Shown here: one piece after another, positions 9,660 to 21,078 of the stretch
Numbering within the stretch: position 1 is the stretch's first letter
How the letters are laid out: each line of letters opens with the position of its first letter
Notes under the pieces: generated by a model
Told to the model about the DNA's origin: nothing
The model's input: only the letters and a program-made list of their open reading frames with translations
Database searches by the model: none
Source of the DNA: Tessaracoccus coleopterorum
Lineage (GTDB): Bacteria; Actinomycetota; Actinomycetes; Propionibacteriales; Propionibacteriaceae
Assembly: GCF_011174705.1 (NCBI RefSeq)
Contig: NZ_JAANIJ010000001.1
Coordinates: 930,001 to 994,000, forward strand
Length of the DNA: 64,000 bases
Direction of reading: 5' to 3'
Translations under genes and position numbers: made by a program

Positions 9660-11055
9660 TAACCTTCGCGGGCAGCGCCGCGACGATCTCCTGAGCGGTC
9701 GCCTTGGCGTCACCGAAGCACATCACCGAGTTCTCGTTGAAGAACAGCGGGTTCTGCACGCCCGCGTAGCCCGCGCTCATCGAGCGCTTGAACACCACGA
9801 CGGTGCCCGCCTCCCAGACGCGCAACACCGGCATGCCGGAGATCGGCGAGCCTGGCTCCATGGCCGCGGGGTTGACGGTGTCGTTGGCGCCGATCACGAG
9901 GACCACATCGGTGTCCTTCAGGTCATCGTTGATCTCATCCATCTCGAACACGATGTCGTAGGGCACCTTGGCCTCTGCGAGCAGCACGTTCATGTGACCC
10001 GGAAGGCGTCCGGCAACGGGGTGGATGCCGAAGCCGACCTTCTTACCCTGCCCCGCAGCCGCTCGGTGAGCTCCGCGACGGCATACTGCGCCTGCGCGAC
10101 CGCCATGCCGTAGCCGGGGACGATCATCACGGAGTCGGCCGCCTCGAGCAGGGCCGCGACCTCGGTGGTCGATGCCTCGCGGTGTTCCCGTAGTCACGGT
10201 CTCCCCGGTGGCGACGGCGTCGCCGAACCCGCCCAGGATGACGGAGACGAACGAGCGGTTCATGGCCTTGCACATGATGAAGGAGAGGATCGCGCCGGAG
10301 GCACCGACGAGCGCGCCGGTGATGATCAGGATGCTCATGTCGAGCATGAAGCCGCTCGCCGCAGCCGCCCAGCCCGAGTACGAGTTGAGCATCGACACGA
10401 CGACGGGCATGTCCGCGCCGCCGATGGCCGCCACGAGGTGGGCGCCCAGCAGGAGCGACAGCACGGCGGCGATGATCAGCGGCAGGATCGAGCCGGTCGC
10501 CAGGTACCACCAGCCGAGCAGTGCGATCGCGATGACGACGGTGAGGTTCAACCAGTGCCGACCCGGCAGCGTCAGCGGCTTGGACTTGATCTTCCCGTTG
10601 AGCTTGCCCCACGCCACGAGCGACCCGGTGAAGGTGACGGCGCCGATGAACACACCGAGGAACACCTCGATCGAGTGCAGCGCGTCGGCGTGGCCGCCCG
10701 AATCGAGGTGCACGTTGAAGCCGACCAGTACGGCGGCGGCACCAACGAAGCTGTGCAGCAGGGCGACGAGTTCGGGCATGCCCGTCATCTCGACCTTCTT
10801 GGCCCGCCACAGCCCGATGGCGCCGCCGATGGCGAGCGCCGCGTACAGCATGATGGCCGCGTCGACCTGGAGGTTGTGGCTGGCATAGTCGCGGTATGCG
10901 ATGGCGAAGTTGGTCGCCACAACGGCGAACACCATGCCCATGATCCCGTAGACGTTGCCCTTGCGTGCCGTCTCGTGCTTCGAGAGCCCGGCGAGCGCGA
11001 GGATGAACATCAGCCCGGCTGCGATGTAGGTCGCGTTGATGAAGTTCGTCAGCAT
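9652..11055 (-). CDS. pntB: NAD(P) transhydrogenase subunit beta (PntB), frameshifted
   Basis: Membrane subunit with the NADP(H)-binding dIII domain. It couples hydride transfer from NADH to NADP+ to proton movement. The N-terminal two-thirds is a run of hydrophobic segments; the C-terminal domain has [41 protein letters not shown] and [17 protein letters not shown], all close to E. coli PntB. Between about 10190 and 10050 the raw frame is nonsense. Reading the neighbouring frame gives [20 protein letters not shown], then [21 protein letters not shown], the expected dIII start. Repaired length is about 468 residues. It lies 6 bp downstream of pntA. Confidence 0.92.
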   Translation of the reverse strand: MLTNFINATYIAAGLMFILALAGLSKHETARKGNVYGIMGMVFAVVATNFAIAYRDYASHNLQVDAAIMLYAALAIGGAIGLWRAKKVEMTGMPELVALLHSFVGAAAVLVGFNVHLDSGGHADALHSIEVFLGVFIGAVTFTGSLVAWGKLNGKIKSKPLTLPGRHWLNLTVVIAIALLGWWYLATGSILPLIIAAVLSLLLGAHLVAAIGGADMPVVVSMLNSYSGWAAAASGFMLDMSILIITGALVGASGAILSFIMCKAMNRSFVSVILGGFGDAVATGETVTTGTPRGIDHRGRGPARGGRLRDDRPRLRHGGRAGAVCRRGAHRAAAGQGKKVGFGIHPVAGRLPGHMNVLLAEAKVPYDIVFEMDEINDDLKDTDVVLVIGANDTVNPAAMEPGSPISGMPVLRVWEAGTVVVFKRSMSAGYAGVQNPLFFNENSVMCFGDAKATAQEIVAALPAKVNA

Positions 11056-11061
11056 GGCCGA

Positions 11062-12597
11062 TCAGTCCTTCCTGAACATGCCGAGCATGCGCTGGGTCAC
11101 GGCGAAGCCGCCGAACACGTTGATGGAGGCGAGCAGCACCGCGACCGCCGCGATGATCTTGACGAGCATGGAGTCGCTCGCCAACTGGGTCATCGCGCCG
11201 ACGATGATGATGCCGCTGATGGCGTTGGTGACGCTCATCAGCGGGGTGTGCAGGGCGTGGGTGACGTTCCACACCACGTAGTAGCCGACGACGCAGGCGA
11301 GCGCGAAGATGCCGAACAGGCTGACGAAGGACGCGGGCGCGACCGTGAGCGTCGCGATCAGCACGATGGCCGCGACCCCGACCATGACGACCTGGTGCCA
11401 CCAGGGCGGGGTTGCTTCGGCTCGGCGACGATGGGAGCGACCTCCGCGGCCGGCTTCGCGACCGGCGCGGCCGACACCTCGATCGGCGGTGGTGGGAACG
11501 TGACCTCGCCGTCGCGGACGGTGGTCATGGTGCGCACGACCTCGTCGTCGAAATCGACGACCAGTTGGCCGTCCTTCTCCGGGGTCATCAGCGTGAGCGC
11601 ATTGACGAGGTTGGTGCCGTACAGCTGCGACGACTGACCGGGGAGCCGGCTCGCCAGGTCGGTCCAGCCGATGATGGTGACGCCACCGTCGGTGGTGTAG
11701 CTCTCACCGGGGCGGGTCAGCTCGCAGTTGCCGCCGCCCTGGGCGGCGAGGTCGACGATCACGGAGCCGGGCCGCATGGTGGCGACCATGTCGGCGGTGA
11801 TCAGCTTCGGCGAGGGCCTTCCGGGGATGGCTGCCGTGGTGACGATGATGTCGACGTCTGCGGCCTGGTCGGCGTACAGCTGGGCGGCCTTGGCCGCGTA
11901 GTCGGCCCGACCTCCTTGGCGTAGCCGTCAGAGCTGACGCCCTGGCCCGCCGTGTCGACGTGCAGGAACGTGGCGCCCATCGACTCGACCTGCTCAGCGG
12001 TCTCGGGCCGCACGTCGGTGGCTCGGACGATGGCGCCGAGCGAGTTGGCCGCGCCGATGGCGGCGAGGCCCGCGACGCCGGTGCCCGCGACGAGCACCTT
12101 TGCCGGGGGCACCTTGCCCGCGGCGGTGACCTGGCCGGTGAAGAAGCGGCCGAACGCGTGCGCCGCCTCGACGACGGCGCGGTAGCCGGAGATGTTGGCC
12201 ATCGAGCTGAGTGCGTCGAGCGCCTGGGCGCGGCTGGTGCGCGGCACCATGTCCATGCTCATTGCCGTCACACCGCGCGCGGCGAGTCGCTCGGTGAGCG
12301 CCTCGTCCTGACGCGGGAACAGGAAGCCGATGAGCACGGCTCCTGCTCTGAGGAGCGCGATCTGCGCGTCGGTGGGCGCGTTGACGGTGAGGACGATGTC
12401 GCTCCCCACGCCTCCGTCGCGCTCCCGACGGTCGCTCCCGCCTCCGCATATGCCTCGTCGGGGAACGCGGCGCGGACGCCGGCCCCTGTTTCGATCAGTA
12501 CGTCATATCCAAGGGCGATCAGTTGCCCGACCGTCTTGGGGGTCGCAGAAACCCGGTTCTCACCGGGCCCGACCTCGTTGGGGATCCCTATCCGCAT
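11062..12597 (-). CDS. pntA: NAD(P) transhydrogenase subunit alpha (PntA), frameshifted
   Basis: NAD(H)-binding dI domain plus a C-terminal membrane part. It begins [20 protein letters not shown], the family hallmark, and carries the Rossmann motif [20 protein letters not shown]. The last ~110 residues are hydrophobic and end [11 protein letters not shown]. Breaks near 12406, 11907 and 11405 are each repaired by one [28 protein letters not shown], and [14 protein letters not shown]. The start at 12597 is chosen because a TANNNT element sits seven bases upstream; the frame extends to a GTG at 12633 without any ribosome site. All regions are in one polypeptide as in E. coli, about 512 residues. 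Confidence 0.9.
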
Positions 12598-12610
12598 GTC
12601 CTGCACCGTA
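12598..12610 (-). promoter_or_regulatory. Leaderless-type -10 element before pntA
   Basis: On the minus strand TACGGT (12610-12605) is followed by seven bases and then the ATG at 12597. The spacing matches leaderless transcripts, and no ribosome site is present. A TTGTGA 19 bases further upstream could be a weak -35. The element lies inside the 3' flank of purB, about 80 bp past its stop. Confidence 0.55.
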
Positions 12611-12686
12611 TCGGTCTGGGCCAGGAAGGTCACAACCGGGGTCGCTCACCCGAACTGATCGGACAAAGCCCCTCGTCGGCGTCGCG

Positions 12687-14112
12687 TCAGAGGACGGAGC
12701 CGGGGTGTAGGCGGCGGCCTCCGGGTCGGCGGCGACGACCGCGGCGACCCGCTCGGAGACCCGGGCCACCTGCGCCTGCGCGGTTCCCGCGAGCTCAAGC
12801 GGCGACACGATCAGCGCGTCGAGGTCTGCGCGGGTGAGGCCGAGGCGCTCATCGGAGGCGAGCCGGTCGAGGAGGTCGTTGGTGCGGGCCCCTTGCGCAG
12901 GTCGAGCGCGACGGCCACGGCATGCTCCTTGATCGCCTCGTGGGCAACCTCGCGGCCGATCCCTTGCGGACGGCGGCCATCAGCACCTTGGTGGTGGTCA
13001 GGAACGGGAGGTACCGCTGCAGCTCGGCCTCGATGACGGCGGGAAGGCGCCGAAGTCGGCGAGCACCGTCAGGAACGTCTCGAACAGGCCGTCGAGGGCG
13101 AAGAACGCGTCGGGCAACGCGATGCGACGCACCACGGAGCAGGAAACGTCGCCCTCGTTCCACTGATCGCCGGCCAGTTCGCCGACCATCGACACGTAGC
13201 CGCGGACGACCACGGCGAGGCCGTTGACGCGCTCGCAGGAGCGGGTGTTCATCTTGTGGGGCATCGCCGACGAGCCCACCTGGCCCTCCTTGAACCCCTC
13301 GGTCACCAGCTCGAGGCCGGCCATCAGGCGGATCGTGGTGGCCACGTTGGACGGCGCGGCCGCCACCTGCGCGAGCGCGGTGACCGCGTCGTAGTCGAGC
13401 GAGCGGGGGTAAACCTGGCCGGTCGACGTGAACACCTGCGCGAAGCCGAGCTCGTCGGCGATCCGGCGCTCCAGCTCGGCGAGCTTGCCGGCATCGCCGC
13501 CGAGGAGGTCGAGCATGTCCTGCGCGGTGCCGACGGGGCCCTTGATGCCGCGCGCCGGGTAGCGACCGATGAGGTCGTCGAGCCGGTCGAGGGAGACGAG
13601 CAGCTCGTCGGCTGCCGTCGCGAAGCGCTTGCCCAGGGTGGTGAGCTGCGCGGCGACGTTGTGGGAGCGACCCGTGAGCGGCTGGTCGGCGTACTGGGTG
13701 GCGAGGCGCGCGAGCTGCGCCAGGGTGGCGACGACGCGGGCGCGGATGAGGCGCAGCGCGTCGAGCACCTGCAGCTGCTCGATGTTCTCGGTGAGGTCAC
13801 GCGAGGTCATGCCCTTGTGGATGTGCTCGAACCCGGCGAGGTCGTTGAACTCCTCGATGCGGGCCTTCACGTCGTGGCGGGTGATGCGCTCACGGGCGTT
13901 GATGGAGTCGAGGTCCACCTGGTCGATGACGCGCTCGTAGGCGGTGATCACGGCGTTCGGGTCGGCGCCGCCGAAGTCGACGCCGAGGTCGCGCTGGGCG
14001 CGGAGCACGGCGAGCCAGAGGCGGCGTTCGGAGACGATCTTGGCCTCGGGGCCCAGATGTCGCGCATCTGCTTGGAGGCGTAGCGGTTGGCCAGGACATT
14101 GGGGACGCTCAT
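12687..14112 (-). CDS. purB: Adenylosuccinate lyase (PurB), frameshifted
   Basis: Cleaves SAICAR and adenylosuccinate in purine synthesis. It starts MSVPNVLANRYASKQMRDIW at 14112. Motifs include GMTSRDLTENIEQ, TGRSHNVAAQLTTLG and the fumarase/aspartase signature GSSAMPHKMNTRSCERV. Several breaks are repaired by single G/C additions, near 14050, 13040, 12960, 12893 and 12703. The last converts the tail to AAYTPGSVL and a stop at 12687, very close to the YTPGxxL end seen in mycobacterial enzymes. Repaired length is about 476 residues. Its leaderless promoter is described separately. Confidence 0.92.
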
Positions 14113-14125
14113 GGGCCGCATTCTA
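14113..14125 (-). promoter_or_regulatory. Leaderless-type -10 element before purB
   Basis: On the minus strand TAGAAT (14125-14120) is followed by exactly seven bases and the ATG at 14112. There is no ribosome site. This is the best -10 match of the series in this window (TATAAT-like). Confidence 0.65.
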
Positions 14126-14289
14126 CTGAAGCCGCCCGTGGAGCGGCTTCGCCATCCGCGGCCATCAGCGGGCGCGCTCGGCGGTGACGGTCGGCCGGGG
14201 TTATCCACAGCCCCTGGGAACTCCGGGCGTGTGGGGAGTTGCGCTGCCTAAAGTCGAAGACATCTACCCGCTCCTGGGAGGAAGCTGCG

Positions 14290-15760
14290 ATGCACCGTCT
14301 ACTGCGCGCGATCCCGCTCCCGCTGACCGCCCTGGTCGCGCTCGGCTGCGCGCCTGCCCTCGCGCCGGAGGCGCCGACACCCACCCCTGCACGCTCACCC
14401 GCCGCGACGCCGTCCACCTCACCGAGCGCGACGCCCGTGGCGCCGGTGCGGTTGGCCTGGCAGAACCGGGTCGCCCTCGTGGGGGCTCCCGCCGTCACCG
14501 ACGACGTGATCGTCGCCTATGTCCATGTGGGCTCCAGCCTCGCACTGGTCGGCTACGAGACCCTCACCGGCAACGAGTTGTGGCGGCGCGCAGCAGTGCC
14601 CGGGGCGGCACGATCGGGGTCGCCATCAATCCGCAGATCCTCCAGCATGACGGCGCGCTCTGGGCTGCCGCGCTCGCGGCGACCGGGTCCGGTTCCCACC
14701 GCGTGATGGTCCTCGATGCGCGCACCGGCGACGAGGTGCGGCTCCCCGCCCTGGAGTTCTGGGGGCTCACCCGGCCGCGGCGGTGCTCGGACGACCATCC
14801 TGCGTTCTGTTTCCAGATCCACCGCTCCGACGATGACGGCGGGACGCGGTACCGCGCCGACCCCGTGGCCGGCACCCTGGCGCCCGACCCGTCCTACGTC
14901 GCCGACGGCAACGTGCGGTTCCTCGGCGAGCACGTCTACTCGACCAACGACCGTGCGGACGAGGGAGGCACCGAGCTGCTCGGGTACCAGGCCGACGGCC
15001 GGACGCTGTGGGAGGTGCCGTATGTGGACGTGTTCGGGCCGCGGTCCAGCTCGGACAGCGGCTGGTCGTGGGACGACGAGGGCGCCGGAGAGCGGATCAT
15101 CGGCATCGGCGGCGCGGGGTACTACGCGGGGATCAAGGCCGGCGATGAGATCCCGGCGGACGCGTTGCGAGCCGTCGGGCTCGACCGCTCGACGGGGCGG
15201 GTCGCCTGGAGCATCAAGGGCGCAAGCCACTGCCCCATGGACGTCGAGGCTCGGCCACGGGTCTCCGACCACTTCATCGCGTGCCGCTTCACCGGGAAGG
15301 AGGTGATCGTCGACGCCGGGCCGACGGCCTCAGAACCGACTTCAGCGGCCTGGTCGGCGAGTTGGTCGCGATCGACCGGGCCTCCGGCACCATCGCGTGG
15401 CGCCAGTCGATCAGCACCGGGTACTTCGACTTCGACTGGGCGTTCGTCTCGGACGACTCGGAGGCTGTGCTGCGCGGCGTCGGGGACACCGCGGTGCTGG
15501 TGGATCTGGCCACGGGCGACGCGGCCCCGGCCGGGGCCGACGAGGTGTTCGCGTGTGGGCGGGAGCGCGCCTGCGTGCCGCTGAGGATGGGTGATGAGGA
15601 GCACGAGTTCGCGGCGGGCGAGGGCCGGTTCCCCTGCGACCGCTCGGGCGGGAGGTGGACGCGTGGACACCCGGGTCGCTCAGACGGGCCGGCCAGGAGG
15701 GTGGGGCCTCGTGATCGTCGCGGGGCCGACACCATCTCCGGATACCTGGTTTCCCGCTGA
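14290..15760 (+). CDS. PQQ-like beta-propeller lipoprotein, frameshifted
   Basis: Surface lipoprotein with a signal peptide ending in the lipobox-like ALGC (residues ~16-19), then a P/T/S-rich spacer and blade-like repeats. Repeats include VAYVHVGSSLALVGYETLTGN, HRVMVLDARTGDEVRLP, AVGLDRSTGRVAWSIKG and VAIDRASGTIAWRQ, the D-x-x-T-G-x-x-x-W pattern of PQQ-like propellers. The start at 14290 follows GGGAGGAAG. Breaks near 14600, 15325, 15640, 15705 and 15722 are each repaired by one G/C, ending ADTISGYLVSR. Length is about 492 residues. A cofactor need not be bound; many such proteins are scaffolds. No operon partner. Confidence 0.7.
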
Positions 15761-15790
15761 GGAGCCGCGGGGTGGACCGACGCGTCCGAC

Positions 15791-16550
15791 TCAGCCGAGG
15801 CCGTCGAAGAAGGCGACCAGCTCACCGGTGATCTGCGCCTCCGCTGCCGCCCGCGGTACGGTCGGCACGCCGTCGCCGGCCTGCGGCCCGTAACGACCGA
15901 AGAAGCTGTGCACCGCGCCGTCGATGACGACCAGCCGGGTGTCGGCGGGGAGCCTGGCGAGCCCACCACGGATGTCTGCCTCATCGGCCAACCCGTCGTG
16001 CTCGGCCATCAGGGACAGCGTCGGGACTCCGGCCGCGGTGAGGTCGTCGCCGTCGGAGGGTAGGCCGCCAGCAGCACGAGTCCGGCAACGGCAGGGGTCT
16101 TCCCGGCATGGGAGGCCGCCATCACTCCCCGAGCGAATGGCCGCCGACCACCACGTCGAGGCCCGGTGCCAGCTCGGTTGCGACCTGCCCGGCCCGATCG
16201 GCGTCGAGCACCGCCAGGTCGAACGGCATCTCCGGGATGAGGGTGCGCACCCCGTGCCCGGCCAGCGCGTGCCCGATCCACTCATAGGCCTGTGGACGGA
16301 CCAGGCCGCCGGGGTACAGCACGAACGCGACGCGGGCCTCGCCGTCGGGCGGGTCGATCACGAGCACGTCACCACCCGCGTCCGCGAGGGTGACCCGGGG
16401 CACGGTGCCGTCAACCACGGCGTCCTGGCCGACGACGAGAGGGTCACGAACCACGATCGGCTGCGCGACGCCCACACCGTAGCCGACGAGCAGCGCGAGG
16501 AGCGGGATGATGAGGTGGCGGGGCTTCACGCGGCCATTGTGCAGGCTCAT
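15791..16550 (-). CDS. Alpha/beta hydrolase (dienelactone-hydrolase-like), membrane-anchored, frameshifted
   Basis: One N-terminal hydrophobic segment (HLIIPLLALLVGYGVGVAQP) suggests a signal anchor. The catalytic domain has the nucleophile elbow GHSLGG, seen once a one-base loss near 16127 is repaired (raw GHSLGE then stop). A second break near 16065 is repaired to AAYPSDGDDLTAAG. The acid/base residues are likely in LSLMAEHDGLAD and the His of GAVHSFFGRYG. Length is about 255 residues. The GAVHSFFG motif is typical of proteins annotated alpha/beta hydrolase (chlorophyllase/dienelactone-hydrolase-like). The substrate is unknown. The start at 16550 lacks a clear ribosome site; a GTG at 16529 is an alternative. 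Confidence 0.7.
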
Positions 16551-16629
16551 CGGCCTGCGGGTCGAGCACCCGTTCCGAGCCCGCTTCGCGCCCCCGCCCC
16601 GGCGCCGGGCCCGGGGGCACAATCGGTTG

Positions 16630-18409
16630 ATGGGACACCCGATCGAGGACTATGCGCTGCTCAGCAACTGCCGCACCGCGGCCCTCGTCTCACGCAACGG
16701 CGACCTCGACTGGCTCTGCCTGCCGCGCTTCGACTCCGGTTCCATCTTCGGTGCGCTGCTCGGCGACGAGCGGCACGGACGCTGGTCGCTGCGCCCGGCC
16801 GACCCACACGCCCGGATGGAGCGAAGCTACGACGGCGACACGTTCGTCCTCGTCAACCGTTGGACCACCCCGACCGGCGAGGCCGAGGTCATCGAAGCCA
16901 TGCCGATCGGCCACGACACGGCCGTGGTGCGACGCGTCCGGGGCGTCAGCGGCAGGGTGGAGTTCGAGTGCCACGTCCGCCTGCGCTTCGACTACGCCCG
17001 CGCCATCCCGTGGGTGCGCCAGACGGGTACCCACGACGAGCCCTGCCTGCGCGCCATCGCGGGCCCCGACGCCATCGACCTGCGCGGAGTTCGTCTGCAG
17101 GGCCACGGCCACCGGCACAGCACCAGGTTCACGGTGGAGGCCGGCGCCGTCCGCGACCTGACCCTCACCTGGCAACGGTCGCACCTGGACGGGACCCCAC
17201 CCCGCGACGTGGACGCCGACCTCGCGTCGACCCGCCGTTGGTGGCAGGACTGGAGCGACAAGACCGAGCACGACGGCCCGGAGCACGCCCTGGTGACCCG
17301 ATCGCTGCTGGTGCTGCGCGCCCTCACCGACGAGCGGACGGGCGGCGTCGCGGCGGCGGCCACCACGTCGCTCCCGGAGGCGATCGGAGGCGAACGCAAC
17401 TGGGACTACCGCTACGTGTGGCTGCGCGACGCCGCCCTCACGCTCGAGGCGTTGATCGCCCACGGGTTCATCGACATCGCCCACCACTGGCGCGACTGGC
17501 TGCTCCGCGCAGTCGCCGGCGACGCCGCGCAACTGCAGATCATGTACGGGCTGGCCGGGGAGCGCGACCTGCCGGAGCGGATCCTCACCAGCCTGCCCGG
17601 CTACGAGGGCTCCTCCCCGTGCGGATCGGCAACGGCGCCGTCGACCAGTTCCAGGCCGACGTCATCGGCGAGGTCCTCGTCGCGCTGGACGCGGCGCGGG
17701 TGGCGGGCCTCGGTGAGGACAGGTTCTCCTGGTCGCTCCAGCAGGCCCTGGTCGAGCAGGCCATCGAGCGGATCGACATGCCCGACCAGGGCATGTGGGA
17801 GGTGCGCGACGAGCCGGAGATGTTCACGCACTCGAGGGTGATGGTGTGGGCCGCCCTCGACTGCGCCGTCCGGGCGGTGCGGACCCACGGGTTGCCGGGC
17901 GACGTGTCGCGCTGGGAGTCGTTTCGCGACCACATGCGCCGCGAGATCGAGGCCAACGGCTACGACGCGGAGCGCGGGCACTTCGTCCAGCACTACGGAA
18001 CCACCGCTGTGGACGGTGCGCTCCTGTTGCTGCCCCAGGTCGGGTTCTGCGCGGCCGACGACCCCCGGATGGTCGCGACGGTGGCGGAGATCGAGCGCAG
18101 GCTGCTGGTCGACGGCTTCGTGATGCGTTACAGCACCGACGACGGAGTCGCGGGCGGCGAGAACGCCTTCCTGGCGTGCACCTTCTGGCTCGTCGAGCAG
18201 TACGCGATGGTGGGCCGCCTCGACGACGCCACCGCCCTGATGGAGCGGGCGTGCGCGACCGCCAACGACCTCGGCCTGCTCAGCGAGGAGTACGACCCGG
18301 CTGCCGCCAGGCAGACCGGCAACTTCCCCAGGCGTTCTCCCACCTGGCACTGGTGCGGGCCGCCGACGCCATCGGAGGCCACGGCGGCCGGGCGACCCAC
18401 CGAAGGTGA
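16630..18409 (+). CDS. Glycoside hydrolase family 15 (glucoamylase/trehalase-like), frameshifted
   Basis: Starts MGHPIEDYALLSNCRTAALV, the conserved beginning of bacterial GH15 proteins (MxxxIEDYALIGDCRTAALV). Key motifs are GGERNWDYRYVWLRDAALTL (substrate site), MWEVRDEPEMFTHSRVMVW and the C-terminal SEEYDPAARRQTGNFPQAFSHLAL. Two breaks, near 17616 and 18330, are each repaired by one C (SSPVRIGNGAVDQF and NFPQAFSHL). Repaired length is about 594 residues, normal for the cytoplasmic trehalase/glucoamylase branch. No signal peptide. Alpha,alpha-trehalase is a reasonable guess, as in mycobacterial homologues, but substrate cannot be fixed from sequence. Confidence 0.85.
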
Positions 18410-18440
18410 GCCACCCGTCCTTCCGTCATCCCGCTACCCC

Positions 18441-18780
18441 GACCCCGCAGGTAGTGGCCGAAAGTTCCAACCAGACCGACCAGAACCGGCCACTGGCCGA
18501 TTTTGCGAGGACACCCCACCGATCCGACCCCGCAGGTAGTGGCCGAAAGTTCCAACCAGACCGACCAGAACCGGCCACTGGCCGATTTTTCGAGGGCGCC
18601 CCACCGACCCGACCCCGCAGGTAGTGGCCGAAAGTTCCAACCAGACCGACCAGAACCGGCCACTGGCCGATTTTGAGAGGGCACCCCACCGACCCGACCC
18701 CGCAGGTAGTGGCCGAAAGTTCCAACCAGACCGACCAGAACCGGCCACTGGCCGATTTTTCGAGGGCGCCCCACCGATGT
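18441..18780. repeat. Four tandem 85-bp repeats between convergent genes
   Basis: Units begin at 18441, 18526, 18611 and 18696, an exact 85-bp period. The first 64 bases of each unit are identical in all four copies; the last 21 differ at a few positions (ttttgcgagga, tttttcgaggg, ttttgagaggg, tttttcgaggg). Inside each unit agtggccg and cggccact form an 8-bp inverted repeat about 26 bases apart, with gttc/gaac able to pair inside it. The 3' arm also forms a short hairpin (cggcc-act-ggccg) followed by atttt, like a mini-terminator. The period is not a multiple of three, so it is unlikely to be coding. It fills most of the 409-bp gap between the GH15 gene and the htdX-like gene. Confidence 0.9.
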
Positions 18781-18818
18781 CCGAGGTCTGAGCTCCGAGG
18801 TCCGGCGCCGGGACGCCC

Positions 18819-19682
18819 TCAGTGCGGGGTGAGCTCACCGACCAGGTGCGGCTTCCCGTCCTTGTTCACCACCGAGAACCGACGGAGGTCGCCGTCGACC
18901 TCGGTGGCGAACCACACCTTGCCCGGCAGCAGGACCGGCTTGGCGAACTGCACCCGCACCGTGTAGGCGGCAGGCAGCCGGCCGGAGAGTGCCGCGAGGG
19001 AGCGGGCGTGCACCCACATGCCGTGCGCGATCGCCCTCGGAAAGCCGAACATCCTTGCCGTCACGGGAGACAGGTGGATCGGGTTGGCATCCTCGGACAC
19101 CTTGGCGTACTGACGGCCGAGGTCGGCCGGCAGCCGCCACAGCTGCGACGGCGCGGCCGTCGGGGCGGCGAGGTGTTCGGCCTTCACCGGCTCTCCCCCA
19201 CCCCCTTCGCCCCGATCGACAGGTAGTTCGACACCCCCTCCCACACGATCTCGTCGCCGACGTGGATCTGACCGCGCATGTCGAACGAGACCCCTTGGGA
19301 TGCGGGCTCAGGTTCTCCGCGCACACCCTCATCCGCAGCCGCTCCCCACGGTGACGCGGCGGTGCAGCGTCATGGTGTTGCTGACGTGCACGAGGCCGGC
19401 CAGCGACATCGGGAAGTCGTCCTCGGCCATCATGGCCGCCTGCAGCGGGAAGGTCTGTACGTGCAACCAGGTGGCAGGCACCTCGTCGCGCAGCGTGAAG
19501 CCGCACACCCGGTCGTAGGCGGCGAGCCAGGTCAGGTCCTGCTTCTGGTCCATCAGCAGGTAGCTGCGGTCGGGCAGCGCGCCCACCTTCATGCCCCTCT
19601 TCCGGAACGACCCGACCAGGCCCTTCAGCAGCACCTTCTTCGCGTCGGGCGGCGCCGACAGCGAACGGACATCGCGACCCAT
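18819..19682 (-). CDS. MaoC-family (R)-hydroxyacyl dehydratase, HtdX-like, frameshifted
   Basis: Double-hotdog type dehydratase acting on 3-hydroxyacyl-thioesters. It starts MGRDVRSLSAPPDAKKVLLKG at 19682, one base after the fabG4-like stop. The C-terminal hotdog has the catalytic pattern YAKVSEDANPIHLSPVTARM and FPRAIAHGMWVHAR (Asp/His of the R-hydratase motif D-x4-H and the following HG). Breaks near 19345, 19295 and 19200 are each repaired by one G, for example VTVGERLRMRVCAENLSPHP. Repaired length is about 288 residues, matching mycobacterial HtdX (Rv0241c). Position directly after fabG4 and fadA2 homologues strengthens the call. Confidence 0.82.
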
Positions 19683-19683
19683 G

Positions 19684-21078
19684 TCAGGCTCCGATCAGGT
19701 TCTGGCCGCACACCCGCACGATCTGCCCGTTGACGCCGCCGGAGGCGGGGTCGCACAGGTAGGCGAGGGTCTCGGCGACGTCGACAGGGTTGCCACCCTG
19801 CCCGAGCGAGTTGGTTCGCCGGAAGACCTCCCGCTGCACGAACGGGATCGCCGCCGTCATGTCGGTCTCGATGAAGCCGGGCGCGACGGCGTTGATCGTG
19901 ACGGGCCTGTCCCCAGCGCGTCACGCAGGGCCCACACGTACCCATCACGCCCGCCTTGGAGGCCGCGTAGTTGGTCTGGCCCTTGTTGCCGGCCACGCCG
20001 GAGGTGGAGGCGATACCGACGAGACGGGCCTCTGCTGCGAGGCCACCCGGCCTGTCACCTGCGAGCAGGAAGTCGTTGATCCGGATCTGGGCGGCCAGGT
20101 TGACGTCCATGAGGCTCGCCCACTGCTTCTCGTCCAGGTTGGCGAGCATCTTGTCGCGGGTGATGCCCGCGTTGTGCACCATCGCCCAGATGCGGGTGTC
20201 CGCCCCGTGCCGCGATGCCACGTGCTCGGCGATGCGGGCCCCGGCGTCGGACACGGTGATGTCCAGCTGCAGGGCCGATCCGCCGATCTCGTTGGCCACC
20301 TTCGCGAGCGCGTCTCCGGCACCGGGGATGTCGATGGCCACGACGGTTGCGCCGTCACGCGCGAACGTGCGCGCGATCGCGGCGCCGATGCCCCGCGCGG
20401 CGCCGGTGACGACGACCAACCGCCCGTCGTAGGGCCTGGGGCTCACCTGATGGGTCACGGTGGCCGGACCGACCCGCCAGGTCTGCCCGTCGACGAACGC
20501 GGAGCGACCCTCGAGCAGGAAGGACAGCGTCGACGCCAGGTCGGAGGCGACGGCGCCCTTCCGCACGAACACGAGGTTGGAGGTGCAGCCGTCGCGCAGT
20601 TCCTTGCCGACGGTGCGGTTGACGCCGTCGATCGCCTGCGCGACCGCCTTCGCCTCCAGACCGTCGACGGCGAGCGCGTCGCTTGCCAGGAGGATGATGC
20701 GGCCCGACGTCTCCAGCGACCGCATCACCGGCCGCAACATCGCCCGGATGCCCTCGAGCTGCGTGATCTCCCGCAGCCCGGTGGCATCGACGATGATGGC
20801 GCCCGGCCGGGCCGGGTAGCGGGCCGGCACCGCGCGGCCCTTGTCGTCCTTGACCCGCGCCTCGGGCAGGTCGACGATGGGCTGACCTGGGGTGATGCCG
20901 AGCAGGGTGAGGGTCTCGCGGGCGAGCCCCCGCCGGGAAGCTCACCGAGCACGACTGGCCCGGTCGGCATCACGCGGCCGCGGCGCAGCACGGGCGGGTC
21001 GCTGAGGCCCACCTTGCGGGCCACGAACTTGCCGGCAGGGGTGCCGTAGATCATCTCGAGAACGCTCATGTGGCTCAT
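19684..21078 (-). CDS. fabG4: High-molecular-weight 3-oxoacyl reductase, FabG4-like, frameshifted
   Basis: Two-part SDR: an N-terminal flavodoxin-like half ([20 protein letters not shown]) and a C-terminal SDR domain. The SDR has the nucleotide motif [17 protein letters not shown], the catalytic Ser in STSG and Tyr/Lys in YAASK. Breaks near 20935 and 19915 are repaired by one G/C; the second restores [14 protein letters not shown] and the tail [11 protein letters not shown]. Length is about 465 residues, as for mycobacterial FabG4 (Rv0242c), which reduces long-chain 3-oxoacyl-CoA with NADH. The ATG at 21078 overlaps the thiolase stop (ATGA); a Met three codons on is an alternative start. Confidence 0.87.

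Noticed and set aside
18441-18780. CRISPR array
   Set aside because: Repeats of 64 bp with nearly identical 21-bp spacers; CRISPR spacers should be unrelated and no cas genes are present.
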